In this document: one piece after another, positions 17,098 to 25,597 of the stretch
Position numbering within the stretch: the stretch's first letter is position 1
Layout: each line of letters begins with the position of its first letter
NCBI RefSeq assembly: GCF_900156685.1
Contig: NZ_FTOJ01000001.1
Span: 124,001 to 188,000, forward strand
DNA: 64,000 nt
Source: Chryseobacterium piscicola
GTDB taxonomy: Bacteria; Bacteroidota; Bacteroidia; Flavobacteriales; Weeksellaceae
Direction of reading: 5' to 3'
Position numbers and translations under genes: made by a program
Notes under the pieces: generated by a model
Told to the model about the DNA's origin: nothing
The model's database searches: none
The model's input: the letters and a program-made list of their open reading frames with translations, nothing else

Positions 17098-17179
17098 TGC
17101 GGATGAAGGGACTCGAACCCCCACGCCTCACGGCACCAGATCCTAAGTCTGGCATGGCTACCAATTACACCACATCCGC
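17098..17179 (-). tRNA. tRNA-Leu (UAG)
   Basis: 82-base class II cloverleaf. GCGGATG pairs with CATCCGC, the anticodon loop is CTTAGGA (anticodon TAG), and the variable arm is TGCCGTGAGGCGT. First gene of the array, 46 bases from the promoter box. Confidence 0.95.
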
Positions 17180-17225
17180 ATTATTATTGAAATATTTTAA
17201 AGAACTACCTTTGTTTTTGTGAGTG

Positions 17226-17255
17226 CAAATATAGGACAATAATTTGTAATTGCAA
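17226..17255 (-). promoter_or_regulatory. promoter of the tRNA array
   Basis: On the minus strand TTG (17255-17253), 19 bases, then TATATTTG (17233-17226): a perfect Bacteroidota promoter in front of the Leu-Gly-Leu tRNA genes. Confidence 0.75.
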
Positions 17256-17353
17256 GAGTTTTCAAACTTTTTTTTCATTTTTTTTAAAATTTAATTTCTT
17301 GCTTTATTTTTACGTTTCATTTTATTACTTTTACACCCTTAACATTTAATGAT

Positions 17354-17737
17354 ATGGAATTACAAGGTACGGTAAAGAAAATCTCTGAAGTTCAGTCTTT
17401 TGCAAGTGGTTTTCAGAAAAGAGAAATGGTGATTTTGACGCAGGAGCAGTATCCGCAACCAATCAACATAGAATTTTTACAAGATAAAATCAATTTGCTT
17501 GATAATATCTCTGAAGGCGAAAATGTGAAAATAGGAATCAACATCAGAGGAAGAGAATGGGTATCTCCACAAGGTGAAACGAAATATTTCAACTCTATTA
17601 CAGGATGGAGAGTAGAAAAAGTAATGGATGGCAATAGTGCAGAACCTACACACGCTACACCAAGCCAATCTACCGCTACGCCGGCTACATCAAACACCAA
17701 CCCATTTGAAGAAGAAGATGACGATCTTCCTTTCTAA
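17354..17737 (+). CDS. DUF3127 protein with SSB-like acidic C-terminal peptide
   Basis: 127 residues. Residues 1-90 match the DUF3127 family (MELQGTVKKISEVQ, KREMVILTQEQYPQPI, a GINIRGREWVSPQGETKYFNS strand pair), probably an OB-like fold. Residues ~93-116 are a Ser/Thr/Pro/Ala-rich linker, and the protein ends EEEDDDLPF (119-127). That tail closely resembles the DDDIPF peptide with which bacterial SSB recruits DNA-repair and replication proteins. Function is unknown; a single-stranded nucleic-acid or SSB-partner role is inference. Confidence 0.85.
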   Translation: MELQGTVKKISEVQSFASGFQKREMVILTQEQYPQPINIEFLQDKINLLDNISEGENVKIGINIRGREWVSPQGETKYFNSITGWRVEKVMDGNSAEPTHATPSQSTATPATSNTNPFEEEDDDLPF

Positions 17738-17761
17738 TTGAATTTTTTAAACTCAAAATAC

Positions 17762-17795
17762 AATCCTGCTTTCCAAAAAAAGTGGGATTTTTTTT
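17762..17795 (+). terminator. hairpin between the DUF3127 gene and aat
   Basis: AATCC-TG-CTTT / AAAG-TG-GGATT (17762-17772, 17779-17789) with one symmetric internal loop, then eight T residues. It ends just 5 bases before the aat start codon, so it could also modulate aat. Confidence 0.55.
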
Positions 17796-17799
17796 CTTT

Positions 17800-18450
17800 A
17801 TGATAAAACTTAATCCCAACGAAATATCATTCCCAAATCCTGAGTTGTATGATGGTCATGAAGGCATCATTGCTTTCGGTGGAGATCTTTCCCTAGAACG
17901 TGTTTGGTATGCTTATCAGAATGGCATTTTCCCTTGGTTTAATCCGGGAGAAGAAATACTATGGTGGTGCCCAGACCCAAGATTTGTACTTTTTCCGGAT
18001 GATATAAAGATTTCAAAATCGATGAAGAAAATTTTAGACAGAAAAACTTTCAGCTTTACAGAAAATCAATGTTTTGAAGAAGTTATACGTAATTGTCAGC
18101 AGACACCAAGAATAGGCCAAGACGGAACGTGGCTTTCAGAGGAGCTCATTCAGGTTTTTCTTAAATTTCACAAGTACGGTCTGGCAAAAAGCATAGAGGT
18201 TTGGCAAAACGAAGAATTGGTAGGCGGATTTTATGGTTTAAAAATAGGAAATGTTTTTTGTGGAGAAAGTATGTTCAGCAAAGTGAGCAATGCCTCAAAA
18301 GCAGGATTTATAACATTTGTAGAAAGAAATAAAAACTCTTTAACGATTATTGACTGTCAATCTCACACACCTCATCTAGAAAGTTTGGGAGCAAAAATGA
18401 TAGCCAAAAAAGATTTTTTGCATATTATAAGAGAAAATAATCAAATTTAA
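17800..18450 (+). CDS. aat: leucyl/phenylalanyl-tRNA--protein transferase Aat
   Basis: Transfers Leu or Phe from tRNA to proteins with N-terminal Arg/Lys, the first step of the bacterial N-degron pathway before ClpAP. 216 residues from ATG 17800; the six-residue Phe-rich upstream extension comes from the terminator T-run. Family motifs: AYQNGIFPWFNPGEEILWWCPDPR, GTWLSEELIQ, GGFYGLKIG, CGESMFSKVSNASKAG and IDCQSHTPHLESLGA. Probably read with cobB and kptA downstream. Confidence 0.95.
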   Translation: MIKLNPNEISFPNPELYDGHEGIIAFGGDLSLERVWYAYQNGIFPWFNPGEEILWWCPDPRFVLFPDDIKISKSMKKILDRKTFSFTENQCFEEVIRNCQQTPRIGQDGTWLSEELIQVFLKFHKYGLAKSIEVWQNEELVGGFYGLKIGNVFCGESMFSKVSNASKAGFITFVERNKNSLTIIDCQSHTPHLESLGAKMIAKKDFLHIIRENNQI

Positions 18451-18456
18451 AAGCCT

Positions 18457-19143
18457 ATGAAAAAACTCACCATACTAAGCGGTGCCGGAATTAGCGCAGA
18501 AAGTGGGATAAAAACCTTCAGAGACGGCGACAGTCTTTGGGAAAACCACAGTATTACCGATGTGGCAAGCCCAGAAGGATGGCATAAAGACAGAGCTTTG
18601 GTACTAGAATTTTATAACCAGAGACGCCGTCAGCTGCATGAAGTGGCACCCAATGAAGCTCATAAATTATTGGCAAAACTTGAGCAGTATTTTCACGTGC
18701 AGATTATCACCCAAAACATTGATGATCTTCATGAAAGGGCGGGTTCTAAGAATATTATCCACCTTCATGGCGAACTCTTTAAATCTTGTTCTTGCAACAA
18801 TAAAGATTTGATTTATGATCAAAAAACCGATATCCTAATTGGCGACAAAGCTGAAGACGGAGCTCAGCTGAGGCCTTTCATTGTCTGGTTTGGCGAAGAA
18901 GTTCCGATGATGGAAAAGGCAACGCAACTTGTGCGTGAAGCCGATATTTTTTTGGTCATAGGAACATCATTACAGGTTTATCCGGCTGCAGGATTAATTC
19001 ATGAGATCAAAGATGGCTGTCTTCTGTTTGTCATCAATCCCAACGAAACCAATTTCGGTTACGGAAAAAGGGCTGTGGTGATGAAAGAGACGGCAACGCA
19101 GGGAATGAAGTTGTTATTTGAAAAACTGAAAAATTTAGCTTAA
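18457..19143 (+). CDS. cobB: NAD-dependent protein deacylase, sirtuin family
   Basis: 228-residue Sir2 enzyme that removes acyl groups from lysines using NAD+, releasing nicotinamide and O-acyl-ADP-ribose. Motifs: GAGISAESGIKTFRD (9-23), QNIDDLHERAGS, catalytic His in HLHGE, and GTSLQVYPAAG. Tyr53-x-x-Arg56 (YNQR) is the class III pair linked to negatively charged acyl groups such as succinyl. The zinc site looks reduced: only a CSC is seen and the second Cys pair is absent before LRPFIVWFGE. The gap to aat is 6 bp. Confidence 0.93.
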   Translation: MKKLTILSGAGISAESGIKTFRDGDSLWENHSITDVASPEGWHKDRALVLEFYNQRRRQLHEVAPNEAHKLLAKLEQYFHVQIITQNIDDLHERAGSKNIIHLHGELFKSCSCNNKDLIYDQKTDILIGDKAEDGAQLRPFIVWFGEEVPMMEKATQLVREADIFLVIGTSLQVYPAAGLIHEIKDGCLLFVINPNETNFGYGKRAVVMKETATQGMKLLFEKLKNLA

Positions 19144-19153
19144 AAATATAACC

Positions 19154-19696
19154 ATGATTGAATCTAAAAAGAAGAAAATTAGCAAATTCTTGAGCTATAT
19201 CCTGAGGCATCATCCTGAATTGATTGATTTAAATTTAGACGAAAAAGGCTGGGCAAACGTAAATGAAATCATTGCAAAATCAGCCAATGACAACCAAGGG
19301 TTTACCTTTGAAGAACTCAACGAAATCGTTGAAACCAATGATAAAAAACGTTTTGTTTTTAATGAAGACAAAACCCGGATTAGAGCCAACCAAGGGCATT
19401 CTATTGGGATTGATTTAAATTTAAAACCTCAGCAGCCACCAGAATTACTGTATCACGGATCAGCTCAGGCAAATGTAGATTCTATTTTAAAAACCGGGAT
19501 TGAAAAAAGAAGCAGACAACACGTTCATTTAAGCTTAGATATAGAAACTGCAACAAAAGTCGGAATGCGTCATGGCAAGCCAATTATTTTAACCATTAGC
19601 ACCGGAAAAATGTTTGAGGATGGAATTCTGTTTTATCTTTCTGAAAATAATGTCTGGTTAACAGACTTCGTAAATCCGTGTTATATTACTTTATAA
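19154..19696 (+). CDS. kptA: RNA 2'-phosphotransferase, Tpt1/KptA family
   Basis: 180 residues. Transfers a 2'-phosphate from RNA to NAD+, giving ADP-ribose 1'',2''-cyclic phosphate and nicotinamide. An N-terminal winged helix (LSYILRHHPELIDLNLDEKGW) with KRFVFNEDKTRIRANQGHS is followed by the ART-like domain (LLYHGSA, RQHVHLSLD, ILTIS). The arginine/histidine residues of the Tpt1 signature are present. Its bacterial substrate is not settled. It follows cobB by 10 bp, so two NAD-consuming enzymes are probably co-expressed. Confidence 0.92.
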   Translation: MIESKKKKISKFLSYILRHHPELIDLNLDEKGWANVNEIIAKSANDNQGFTFEELNEIVETNDKKRFVFNEDKTRIRANQGHSIGIDLNLKPQQPPELLYHGSAQANVDSILKTGIEKRSRQHVHLSLDIETATKVGMRHGKPIILTISTGKMFEDGILFYLSENNVWLTDFVNPCYITL

Positions 19697-19752
19697 ATTT
19701 CACTTAATATCCTTCGTTTTAATCTAAGTATTGAAGTTAAAAAATAGCAATC

Positions 19753-21477
19753 ATGAAGTTAAAATACCTCTTATTTTCTCTGTTCCCTTCTCTTATTTTT
19801 GCACAAACTCATTTCCCTACACCTTTTGAAAAAGAAAACGGAAAGAAAACGGCAACTTATAAAGAAATGAATGTTTTTTATGAAAATCTTTCTGAAAATT
19901 TCAATACCATTCAATATTTTCGAAAAGGAGAGGATGATAATGGTAAACCAATCTACGTCGTCGTTTACAATCCTTTTGCTGAGAAAGATTTTGAGAAATT
20001 AAGGAAAGAAAAAGCCATTCTTTTCATCAACAACGGAATTCATCCTGGCGAACCCGATGGAATAGATGCTACCATGATGCTGATGCGAGATTTAGCTACA
20101 AAAAAAATTAAAACCCCAGAGAATTTTGTCATCGCAGCAATTTCCGCCTACAATGTAAGCGGAATGCTAAACAGAAGTGGTTTTTCAAGAGCCAATCAAA
20201 ATGGTCCTGAGGAATATGGTTTCCGAGGAAATGCAAGAAATTTAGACCTCAACAGAGATTTCATAAAAGCAGATTCTAAAAATGCAAAAAGTTTTCATGA
20301 AATTTTCCAATGGCTGAAACCGGATGTTTTTATAGACAACCACGTGAGCAACGGAGCAGATTATCAATACACTTTTACTTACATTTCAACTTTTAAGGAA
20401 CGTTTAGGAGAAATTTTAGGGGAATATTTTCACAATGATTTTCAGGCGAAAAATTTACAGGAGCTAAAGAAACTTGGTTACGAAAGCACACCTTATGTAA
20501 ATATCCACGGAGACATTCCCGATACAGGATTTGCGGCGTTTGAAGACTCTCCAAGATATTCTACAGGCTATGCTTCGCTATTTAACACAATGGCTACAAT
20601 GCCAGAAACACACATGCTGAAGCCTTATGACAAAAGAGTGGATGCCACGTATCACTATATGCTGGTCAACCTCCAGAATTTGGATAAAAATTATCTGAAA
20701 ATAAAACAACTCCGACTTGAAAACCTAAAACAGTACGAACCGGGAAAACAATACGGAATCCAATGGAAAATAGACTCCACGAAATATTCTATGATGGATT
20801 TCAAAGGCTTTGAAGGCCAATATAAATCGAGTGAAATCTCAGGAAAGCCAAGACTGTACTACGACAGAACCAAACCCTTCGTTAAGAAAATTAAACTCTT
20901 CAATACTGCAAAGGCTACAAAGTTTATTACTATTCCTAAAAGTTATATTATTCCGCAATCGGAATATAGAGTATTGGCGGAACTTCAAAGAAACGGAATA
21001 CAAATGGAACAAATAACGAAGAATATCACTTTGAATGTAAGCACATACGTCATTGAAGATTTTAAATCCCATAAAAACCCGTATGAAGGTCATTATCCTC
21101 ATTACGACACCAAAGTACATTCAGAGCCAATGCCCGTTCAACTTTTTGAGGGAGACTATTTTGTACACACCAACCAACCTGGAATAAAATATATCTTGGA
21201 AACGCTGGAGCCCGAAGCAACAGATTCTTTTTTCAACTGGAATTTTTTTGACGGAATTTTGGCTCAGAAAGAATACTATTCAGCCTATATTTTTGAAGAT
21301 ACCGCAGCAGATTTACTAAAAAAAGACAAAGATTTAAAACAAAAATTTGAAGCTAAAAAAGCATCAGATAAAGCATTTTACAACGATGGCACTGCTCAAC
21401 TCGATTGGATTTATAAGAACTCTCTTTACTTTGAATATAAAACCTACAGAAGATATCCAATTTTCAGAATTCTTTAA
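19753..21477 (+). CDS. M14 family zinc carboxypeptidase, secreted
   Basis: 574 residues with a signal peptide (cleavage near IFAQ, residue 18). Zinc ligands fit His97 and Glu100 in GIHPGEPDG and His197 in DNHVSNGADY; LDLNRDF (164-170) supplies a substrate-binding Arg. The C-terminal half carries no domain I recognise. Likely a periplasmic or secreted metallopeptidase; substrate unknown. It runs in the same direction as kptA with a 56-bp gap and ends at a bidirectional terminator. Confidence 0.88.
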   Translation: MKLKYLLFSLFPSLIFAQTHFPTPFEKENGKKTATYKEMNVFYENLSENFNTIQYFRKGEDDNGKPIYVVVYNPFAEKDFEKLRKEKAILFINNGIHPGEPDGIDATMMLMRDLATKKIKTPENFVIAAISAYNVSGMLNRSGFSRANQNGPEEYGFRGNARNLDLNRDFIKADSKNAKSFHEIFQWLKPDVFIDNHVSNGADYQYTFTYISTFKERLGEILGEYFHNDFQAKNLQELKKLGYESTPYVNIHGDIPDTGFAAFEDSPRYSTGYASLFNTMATMPETHMLKPYDKRVDATYHYMLVNLQNLDKNYLKIKQLRLENLKQYEPGKQYGIQWKIDSTKYSMMDFKGFEGQYKSSEISGKPRLYYDRTKPFVKKIKLFNTAKATKFITIPKSYIIPQSEYRVLAELQRNGIQMEQITKNITLNVSTYVIEDFKSHKNPYEGHYPHYDTKVHSEPMPVQLFEGDYFVHTNQPGIKYILETLEPEATDSFFNWNFFDGILAQKEYYSAYIFEDTAADLLKKDKDLKQKFEAKKASDKAFYNDGTAQLDWIYKNSLYFEYKTYRRYPIFRIL

Positions 21478-21506
21478 ATAAAAATTTATCCCATTTCATT
21501 TGCAAA

Positions 21507-21540
21507 AAAGACGTTTCAGTAGAAACGTCTTTAATTTTTA
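21507..21540. terminator. bidirectional terminator between the M14 and JmjC genes
   Basis: 11-bp stem AAAGACGTTTC / GAAACGTCTTT (21507-21517, 21522-21532) with loop AGTA; A-rich on the left and T-rich on the right, so it can serve both converging genes. Confidence 0.85.
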
Positions 21541-22422
21541 TCTTTTAGGCAAACCTTTTTTCAGAGCTAATTCGGCTCTAACAATAGCTTTTCGCTCTTT
21601 CCAATCCATATACTTCTTTTTGAAATTCTTCTTCATCACGTCGTCAAACTTTCTCTGAACCGTCAAATTCCATAAAGATTTTGCTTTTACTGCCCAAGAT
21701 TTGTCCCATGCTCTTAGAGAAATAGAGAAACTTCCGTCTAGATATTTCATCCAGTGCCACCATCCAGTTGGCATAAACAAAGTATCGCCATGCTCTAGGA
21801 AACATTCTATTCCTTCTACCCCATTGAGTGCAGGAAATTTTTCAAAATCGGGATTAGAAATATCATAATCTTCCAGTGCATAAGTAGCATAAGGTAATTG
21901 ATAGAGTCTTTTTTTCCATTTATTTTCGAAAAGCAAAACATGTTTTCTTCCGTTGAAATGAGTATGGAAAATATGAGCTAAATCTATATCGTAATGCAGG
22001 AACGTAACCGAGCCTTTACCTCCAAAAAACATAGAAGGAAATTTGTCTAAGAAACCTCCCATCAGTTCTTTTGGCGAAATATAATCATTCAGAAGGCTTT
22101 TGGCATGTTTGATAGGATCAAAAAAGAAAATTCTTAGATCCGTAGGTTCTTTTTGAATCAGATCGATATAATCTGCAAACTTCATTTTGGTAGTCGGCGT
22201 ATTGATTGGCGCGGCAGGATCTGCTTTCTTCGAGTCGTATAATGGAACTTCTACGTCGCCTACTACTTCCTTCACATAATCCATCGTCCATTTTTGGTAT
22301 GCCGGCCATTTTTTAGCCATATTTTTTATGACTAGCGGTTTTCTTGGTTTTAGATATTTTTCAATAAAATCTTCCTGAGTAATATCGTCTACAACATCAA
22401 TCGGCTTTAAGATAATTCCCAT
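21538..22422 (-). CDS. cupin-like (JmjC-type) Fe(II)/2-oxoglutarate oxygenase
   Basis: 294 residues. The cupin_8/JmjC core has a metal triad HYDID (His143, Asp145) and His223 in PTGWWHWMKYL, the usual HxD...H spacing; GDTLFMPTGWWH is characteristic. An N-terminal KPRKPLVIKN segment is typical of this family. Relatives hydroxylate proteins, RNA or small molecules; the target here is unknown. Single gene with its own promoter. Confidence 0.87.
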   Translation of the reverse strand: MGIILKPIDVVDDITQEDFIEKYLKPRKPLVIKNMAKKWPAYQKWTMDYVKEVVGDVEVPLYDSKKADPAAPINTPTTKMKFADYIDLIQKEPTDLRIFFFDPIKHAKSLLNDYISPKELMGGFLDKFPSMFFGGKGSVTFLHYDIDLAHIFHTHFNGRKHVLLFENKWKKRLYQLPYATYALEDYDISNPDFEKFPALNGVEGIECFLEHGDTLFMPTGWWHWMKYLDGSFSISLRAWDKSWAVKAKSLWNLTVQRKFDDVMKKNFKKKYMDWKERKAIVRAELALKKGLPKR

Positions 22423-22767
22423 TTTTAAATAATTAGTGTTACAAAATTATTAAATAATTGCTTATGCGTATACAATAAAGATTTTTTTAATCTATAATGT
22501 TCATCACATTTCATTCGGAACCCATAGAAAGCACTACATTTTATCTTTTAGCTTAAACAAACTAACATTCGCTTTTTAAAATGATTTATTCTGAAATTTC
22601 CTTTACAGTTGCTGTATTTAACTATTATTGAAAAATTATATCTCTATTGTGAGTAACAAAAACTGTTTCTTACAAACTAATAGTTCAAATAATAAATTCC
22701 GGACTTAATTTATCCTCTACTTGAAGAACTTAAACCGGTTTTTAAAACTTAAAAAAAATAATTTGAC
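22423..22767. other. divergent intergenic region between the JmjC and TonB-receptor-like genes
   Basis: Holds the promoter of the leftward JmjC gene. No clear TAnnTTTG box was found for the rightward barrel gene. No coding frame or RNA gene recognised. Confidence 0.5.
22442..22475 (-). promoter_or_regulatory. promoter of the JmjC gene
   Basis: On the minus strand TTG (22475-22473), 23 bases, TAATTTTG (22449-22442), then 19 bases to the ATG. Confidence 0.55.
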
Positions 22768-25476
22768 ATGAAGCAAAATTTTTTCCTCTTTGTCCTGATG
22801 TTCTGCTCGGCGATGCTTTTTTCGCAGAAGACCATTTCAGGAAAAATTACTGATGAAGACGGAATCGGCATTCCTAGTGCCAGTGTAACTGTAGAAGAGC
22901 CGGGTAAAGACGCCATTCTTGCGTACGGAATTACCAACACAAAAGGAGAATACAAAATTACATTCACCTCATCAGAATCTAGTGTTGATCTTAAAGTAAA
23001 AGCCTTTAATCAAAAACCACTCACAAAACAAATAAGCAATTCTGATCAGAATTTAAGTTTTAAACTACAGTCTGAAACTACAGAAATTAAAGAAGTTCAG
23101 CTGAAAACCAAACTAATTACCGCAAGAGGAGATACTATTGCTTATGATTTGAAAGCATTCGACAGCAAAAGCGACCGTACTTTGGCAGACGTGATGAAGA
23201 AAATCCCAGGAATTGAAGTAAACGCAGATGGCACAGTGCTCTATCAGGGAAATCCTATCAACAAATTTTATGTAGAAGGTAAAGATTTGATGGAAGGAGG
23301 ATATGGTACAGTAACCAACTCTCTCCCGAAAGACGCCATCTCAAAACTAGAAGTACTTGAAAATCACCAGCCCGTAAAGATGCTCCAGGGAAAAATACCT
23401 TCTGACGCGGCAGCAATCAACATAAAACTAAAAAAATCGGTGACGATGACCGGTCGTGGCGAAGTAGGCGTAGGAGCAGATCCTCTCTTATGGAATGTGA
23501 AATTGACGCCGATGTTTTTCAGCAAAACAAGCCAGTGGGTAGTCAATTATAAGACCAACAACGTGGGCGACCAGGTGGAGAACGAAGGAAATATCCTTGG
23601 AAGCTTCAACCCTTGGGAAGGAAGACGTGGAAATGTTTCGCAAAACGACTGGCTTAACGTAGAAACCGCTGGCACGCCAAACACACCCGTTAAAAGATAT
23701 TTATTCAACAATGTGCATTATGCATCTGCAAACTATTTAACTAATATTGACAAGGCAAAGCAGTGGGAATTGAAAGCTATTGCCAACTATACCAACAATG
23801 CCGTTGAAAGAGAAGATTACAAGGAAACAACGTATCAAACAGGAAATTTGGCAGGAAACAAGGTAATCAACAGCACACGAAATGACTTTTTTACTGATAA
23901 AATAAGAGGAGAATTACTTTTCACCAAAAATGCAAAGAAGGGTTTCTTTAAAAACTCAACCAGCTTCAGCCAATTCTGGAACGCAGACCGTGCTTTTGCA
24001 GTGAGAGAAGGAAGATCTTCAGGACAAGCGGTGGAGTCTCCTACTTCAAATTTCCAAAACTCTTTAAGTACCATCATCCCATGGAAAGAAAAAATGGTGA
24101 ATCTGAGATCATACATCAATTACCAGGATGACAAACAGATGCTGAAAATCACACCAGCAAATTATCTACTTATCCCTTTTAGAGAAGGCACAACCGGCCC
24201 ATTAGGAACCCTTATGTTTTTGCCAAATACTGTGGCGCAGCAAAATTTCAGACTCAAAACTTTAGAAACTTCGCATACAGCCAACATCAGTTTTACTAAA
24301 AAAGGCTGGACGTTTACGCCACAAGTGGGATTTGATTTTTCTAGCGATCAATTAAATACCGATTTCAACGGAATTGCGCTTTCAGGAACGCCTAATTTTA
24401 ATAGTCCGGCTTACGAAAACAATCTTAAATTCACAGAAATTAATCCTAACGCATCATTAGGTATTAACTACAAAACAGATGTTTGGAATGTATTTGCCAA
24501 TCTACCCGTTAACTTTACAAGTATTAAGGCTGAAGATGACATGAGAGGTGTGTCTAAGGATCTTAACAGAACCACTTTTACTCCCAACCTATTTGCTCAG
24601 TACACTTTTGCATCTTTTTGGAAGGCTAGCGTTAATGCTAATGTGAACAATAACTTCGGAGATATCCAGACGGCTTATGCCGGTTACATGTTACTGTCAC
24701 CTAACGGTTTTAATGTGATGGATGCCAACAACCCAATTCCACAGACCACAACTTCCTCTTTGGGCTCAAGACTAGAATATAGAAATCCTTTAAATAATTT
24801 ATTTTTTAATGTAAACTATTCTTACTCAGACAGCAAAAGAAACCTGCTTTCTGCACCATTGCTGGATCCTACCACTGGTTTTACGTTAATGCAGTATATT
24901 GACACGGAAAATCATACGGAAAACAATAGATTAGGCGCAGAAATAGGAAAGTATTTCCCTTCATTCAAAACAAATGTATCGTTGAATTACAGAAATACAA
25001 CATCTATTTCTGATGCATTTTTGGACGAAGTGAGATTTAAAAATAAAAACACCAGCCAGTCTTACGGCTTTAAGCTAAACAATACCTATTTCAGCTGGAT
25101 GAGTGTAGATTTCAACATGAGTCTTTCCCGCACAAAACAAGAAGGCCGCAGAGGAACTTTGGGGATTAATAAAGGATACAGTCATAATTTAGCATTATTT
25201 TTCTATCCTCTTGAAGATCATAATATTGGTTTTTCTTGGGACCAGTTGAATACAACCAATAACGATACTACCTACAGAAACCCTTTCTTCGATGTTTCTT
25301 ACCAATATTCATGGTCTAAAAAGAAAATTGATTTTGAACTGAAATGGATGAACATCAGCAACAGAAAAGTATTTGAAACTTATGACCTTAATGGAACACT
25401 GAATGCTTTAACTTATACAAGAATTCAGCTCAGACCAAGCCAGGTTATGTTTACCGTGAAATTTAACTTTAAATAA
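22768..25476 (+). CDS. TonB-dependent-receptor-like outer membrane beta-barrel protein
   Basis: 902 residues. A signal peptide (cleavage after SAMLFSQ, ~20) precedes a carboxypeptidase-regulatory-like beta-sandwich (~21-105, SGKITDEDGIGIPSASV, TNTKGEYKI). A plug-like segment (~125-215, TLADVMKKIPGIEVNADG and ISKLEVLENHQP) and a long barrel with aromatic-rich strands follow, ending in VMFTVKFNFK, a terminal Phe/Lys-type strand. A clear TonB box is not seen. The next gene encodes a GLPGLI protein, a pairing repeated across Bacteroidota. Ligand unknown; peptide or metal uptake is a guess. Confidence 0.85.
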   Translation: MKQNFFLFVLMFCSAMLFSQKTISGKITDEDGIGIPSASVTVEEPGKDAILAYGITNTKGEYKITFTSSESSVDLKVKAFNQKPLTKQISNSDQNLSFKLQSETTEIKEVQLKTKLITARGDTIAYDLKAFDSKSDRTLADVMKKIPGIEVNADGTVLYQGNPINKFYVEGKDLMEGGYGTVTNSLPKDAISKLEVLENHQPVKMLQGKIPSDAAAINIKLKKSVTMTGRGEVGVGADPLLWNVKLTPMFFSKTSQWVVNYKTNNVGDQVENEGNILGSFNPWEGRRGNVSQNDWLNVETAGTPNTPVKRYLFNNVHYASANYLTNIDKAKQWELKAIANYTNNAVEREDYKETTYQTGNLAGNKVINSTRNDFFTDKIRGELLFTKNAKKGFFKNSTSFSQFWNADRAFAVREGRSSGQAVESPTSNFQNSLSTIIPWKEKMVNLRSYINYQDDKQMLKITPANYLLIPFREGTTGPLGTLMFLPNTVAQQNFRLKTLETSHTANISFTKKGWTFTPQVGFDFSSDQLNTDFNGIALSGTPNFNSPAYENNLKFTEINPNASLGINYKTDVWNVFANLPVNFTSIKAEDDMRGVSKDLNRTTFTPNLFAQYTFASFWKASVNANVNNNFGDIQTAYAGYMLLSPNGFNVMDANNPIPQTTTSSLGSRLEYRNPLNNLFFNVNYSYSDSKRNLLSAPLLDPTTGFTLMQYIDTENHTENNRLGAEIGKYFPSFKTNVSLNYRNTTSISDAFLDEVRFKNKNTSQSYGFKLNNTYFSWMSVDFNMSLSRTKQEGRRGTLGINKGYSHNLALFFYPLEDHNIGFSWDQLNTTNNDTTYRNPFFDVSYQYSWSKKKIDFELKWMNISNRKVFETYDLNGTLNALTYTRIQLRPSQVMFTVKFNFK

Positions 25477-25480
25477 TAAA

Positions 25481-25516
25481 AATATCCCTCTCAAATTTGA
25501 GAGGGATATTTTTTTA
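25481..25516 (+). terminator. strong terminator after the barrel gene
   Basis: AATATCCCTCTC (25481-25492) pairs perfectly with GAGAGGGATATT (25499-25510) across AAATTT-type loop bases, followed by a T-run. It would limit read-through into the GLPGLI gene. Confidence 0.85.
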
Positions 25517-25597
25517 TTCGTTTTCTGAAAATTTATTTAAAAAACTGTAACATTTATCAAACCTTATAAACTAATAGAGAAACATTTACTTTTTAAA

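Noticed and set aside
16901..17164. 87-codon minus-strand frame over the tRNA array
   Set aside because: It lies wholly on the three tRNA genes and their promoter-proximal side; tRNA structure explains the sequence.
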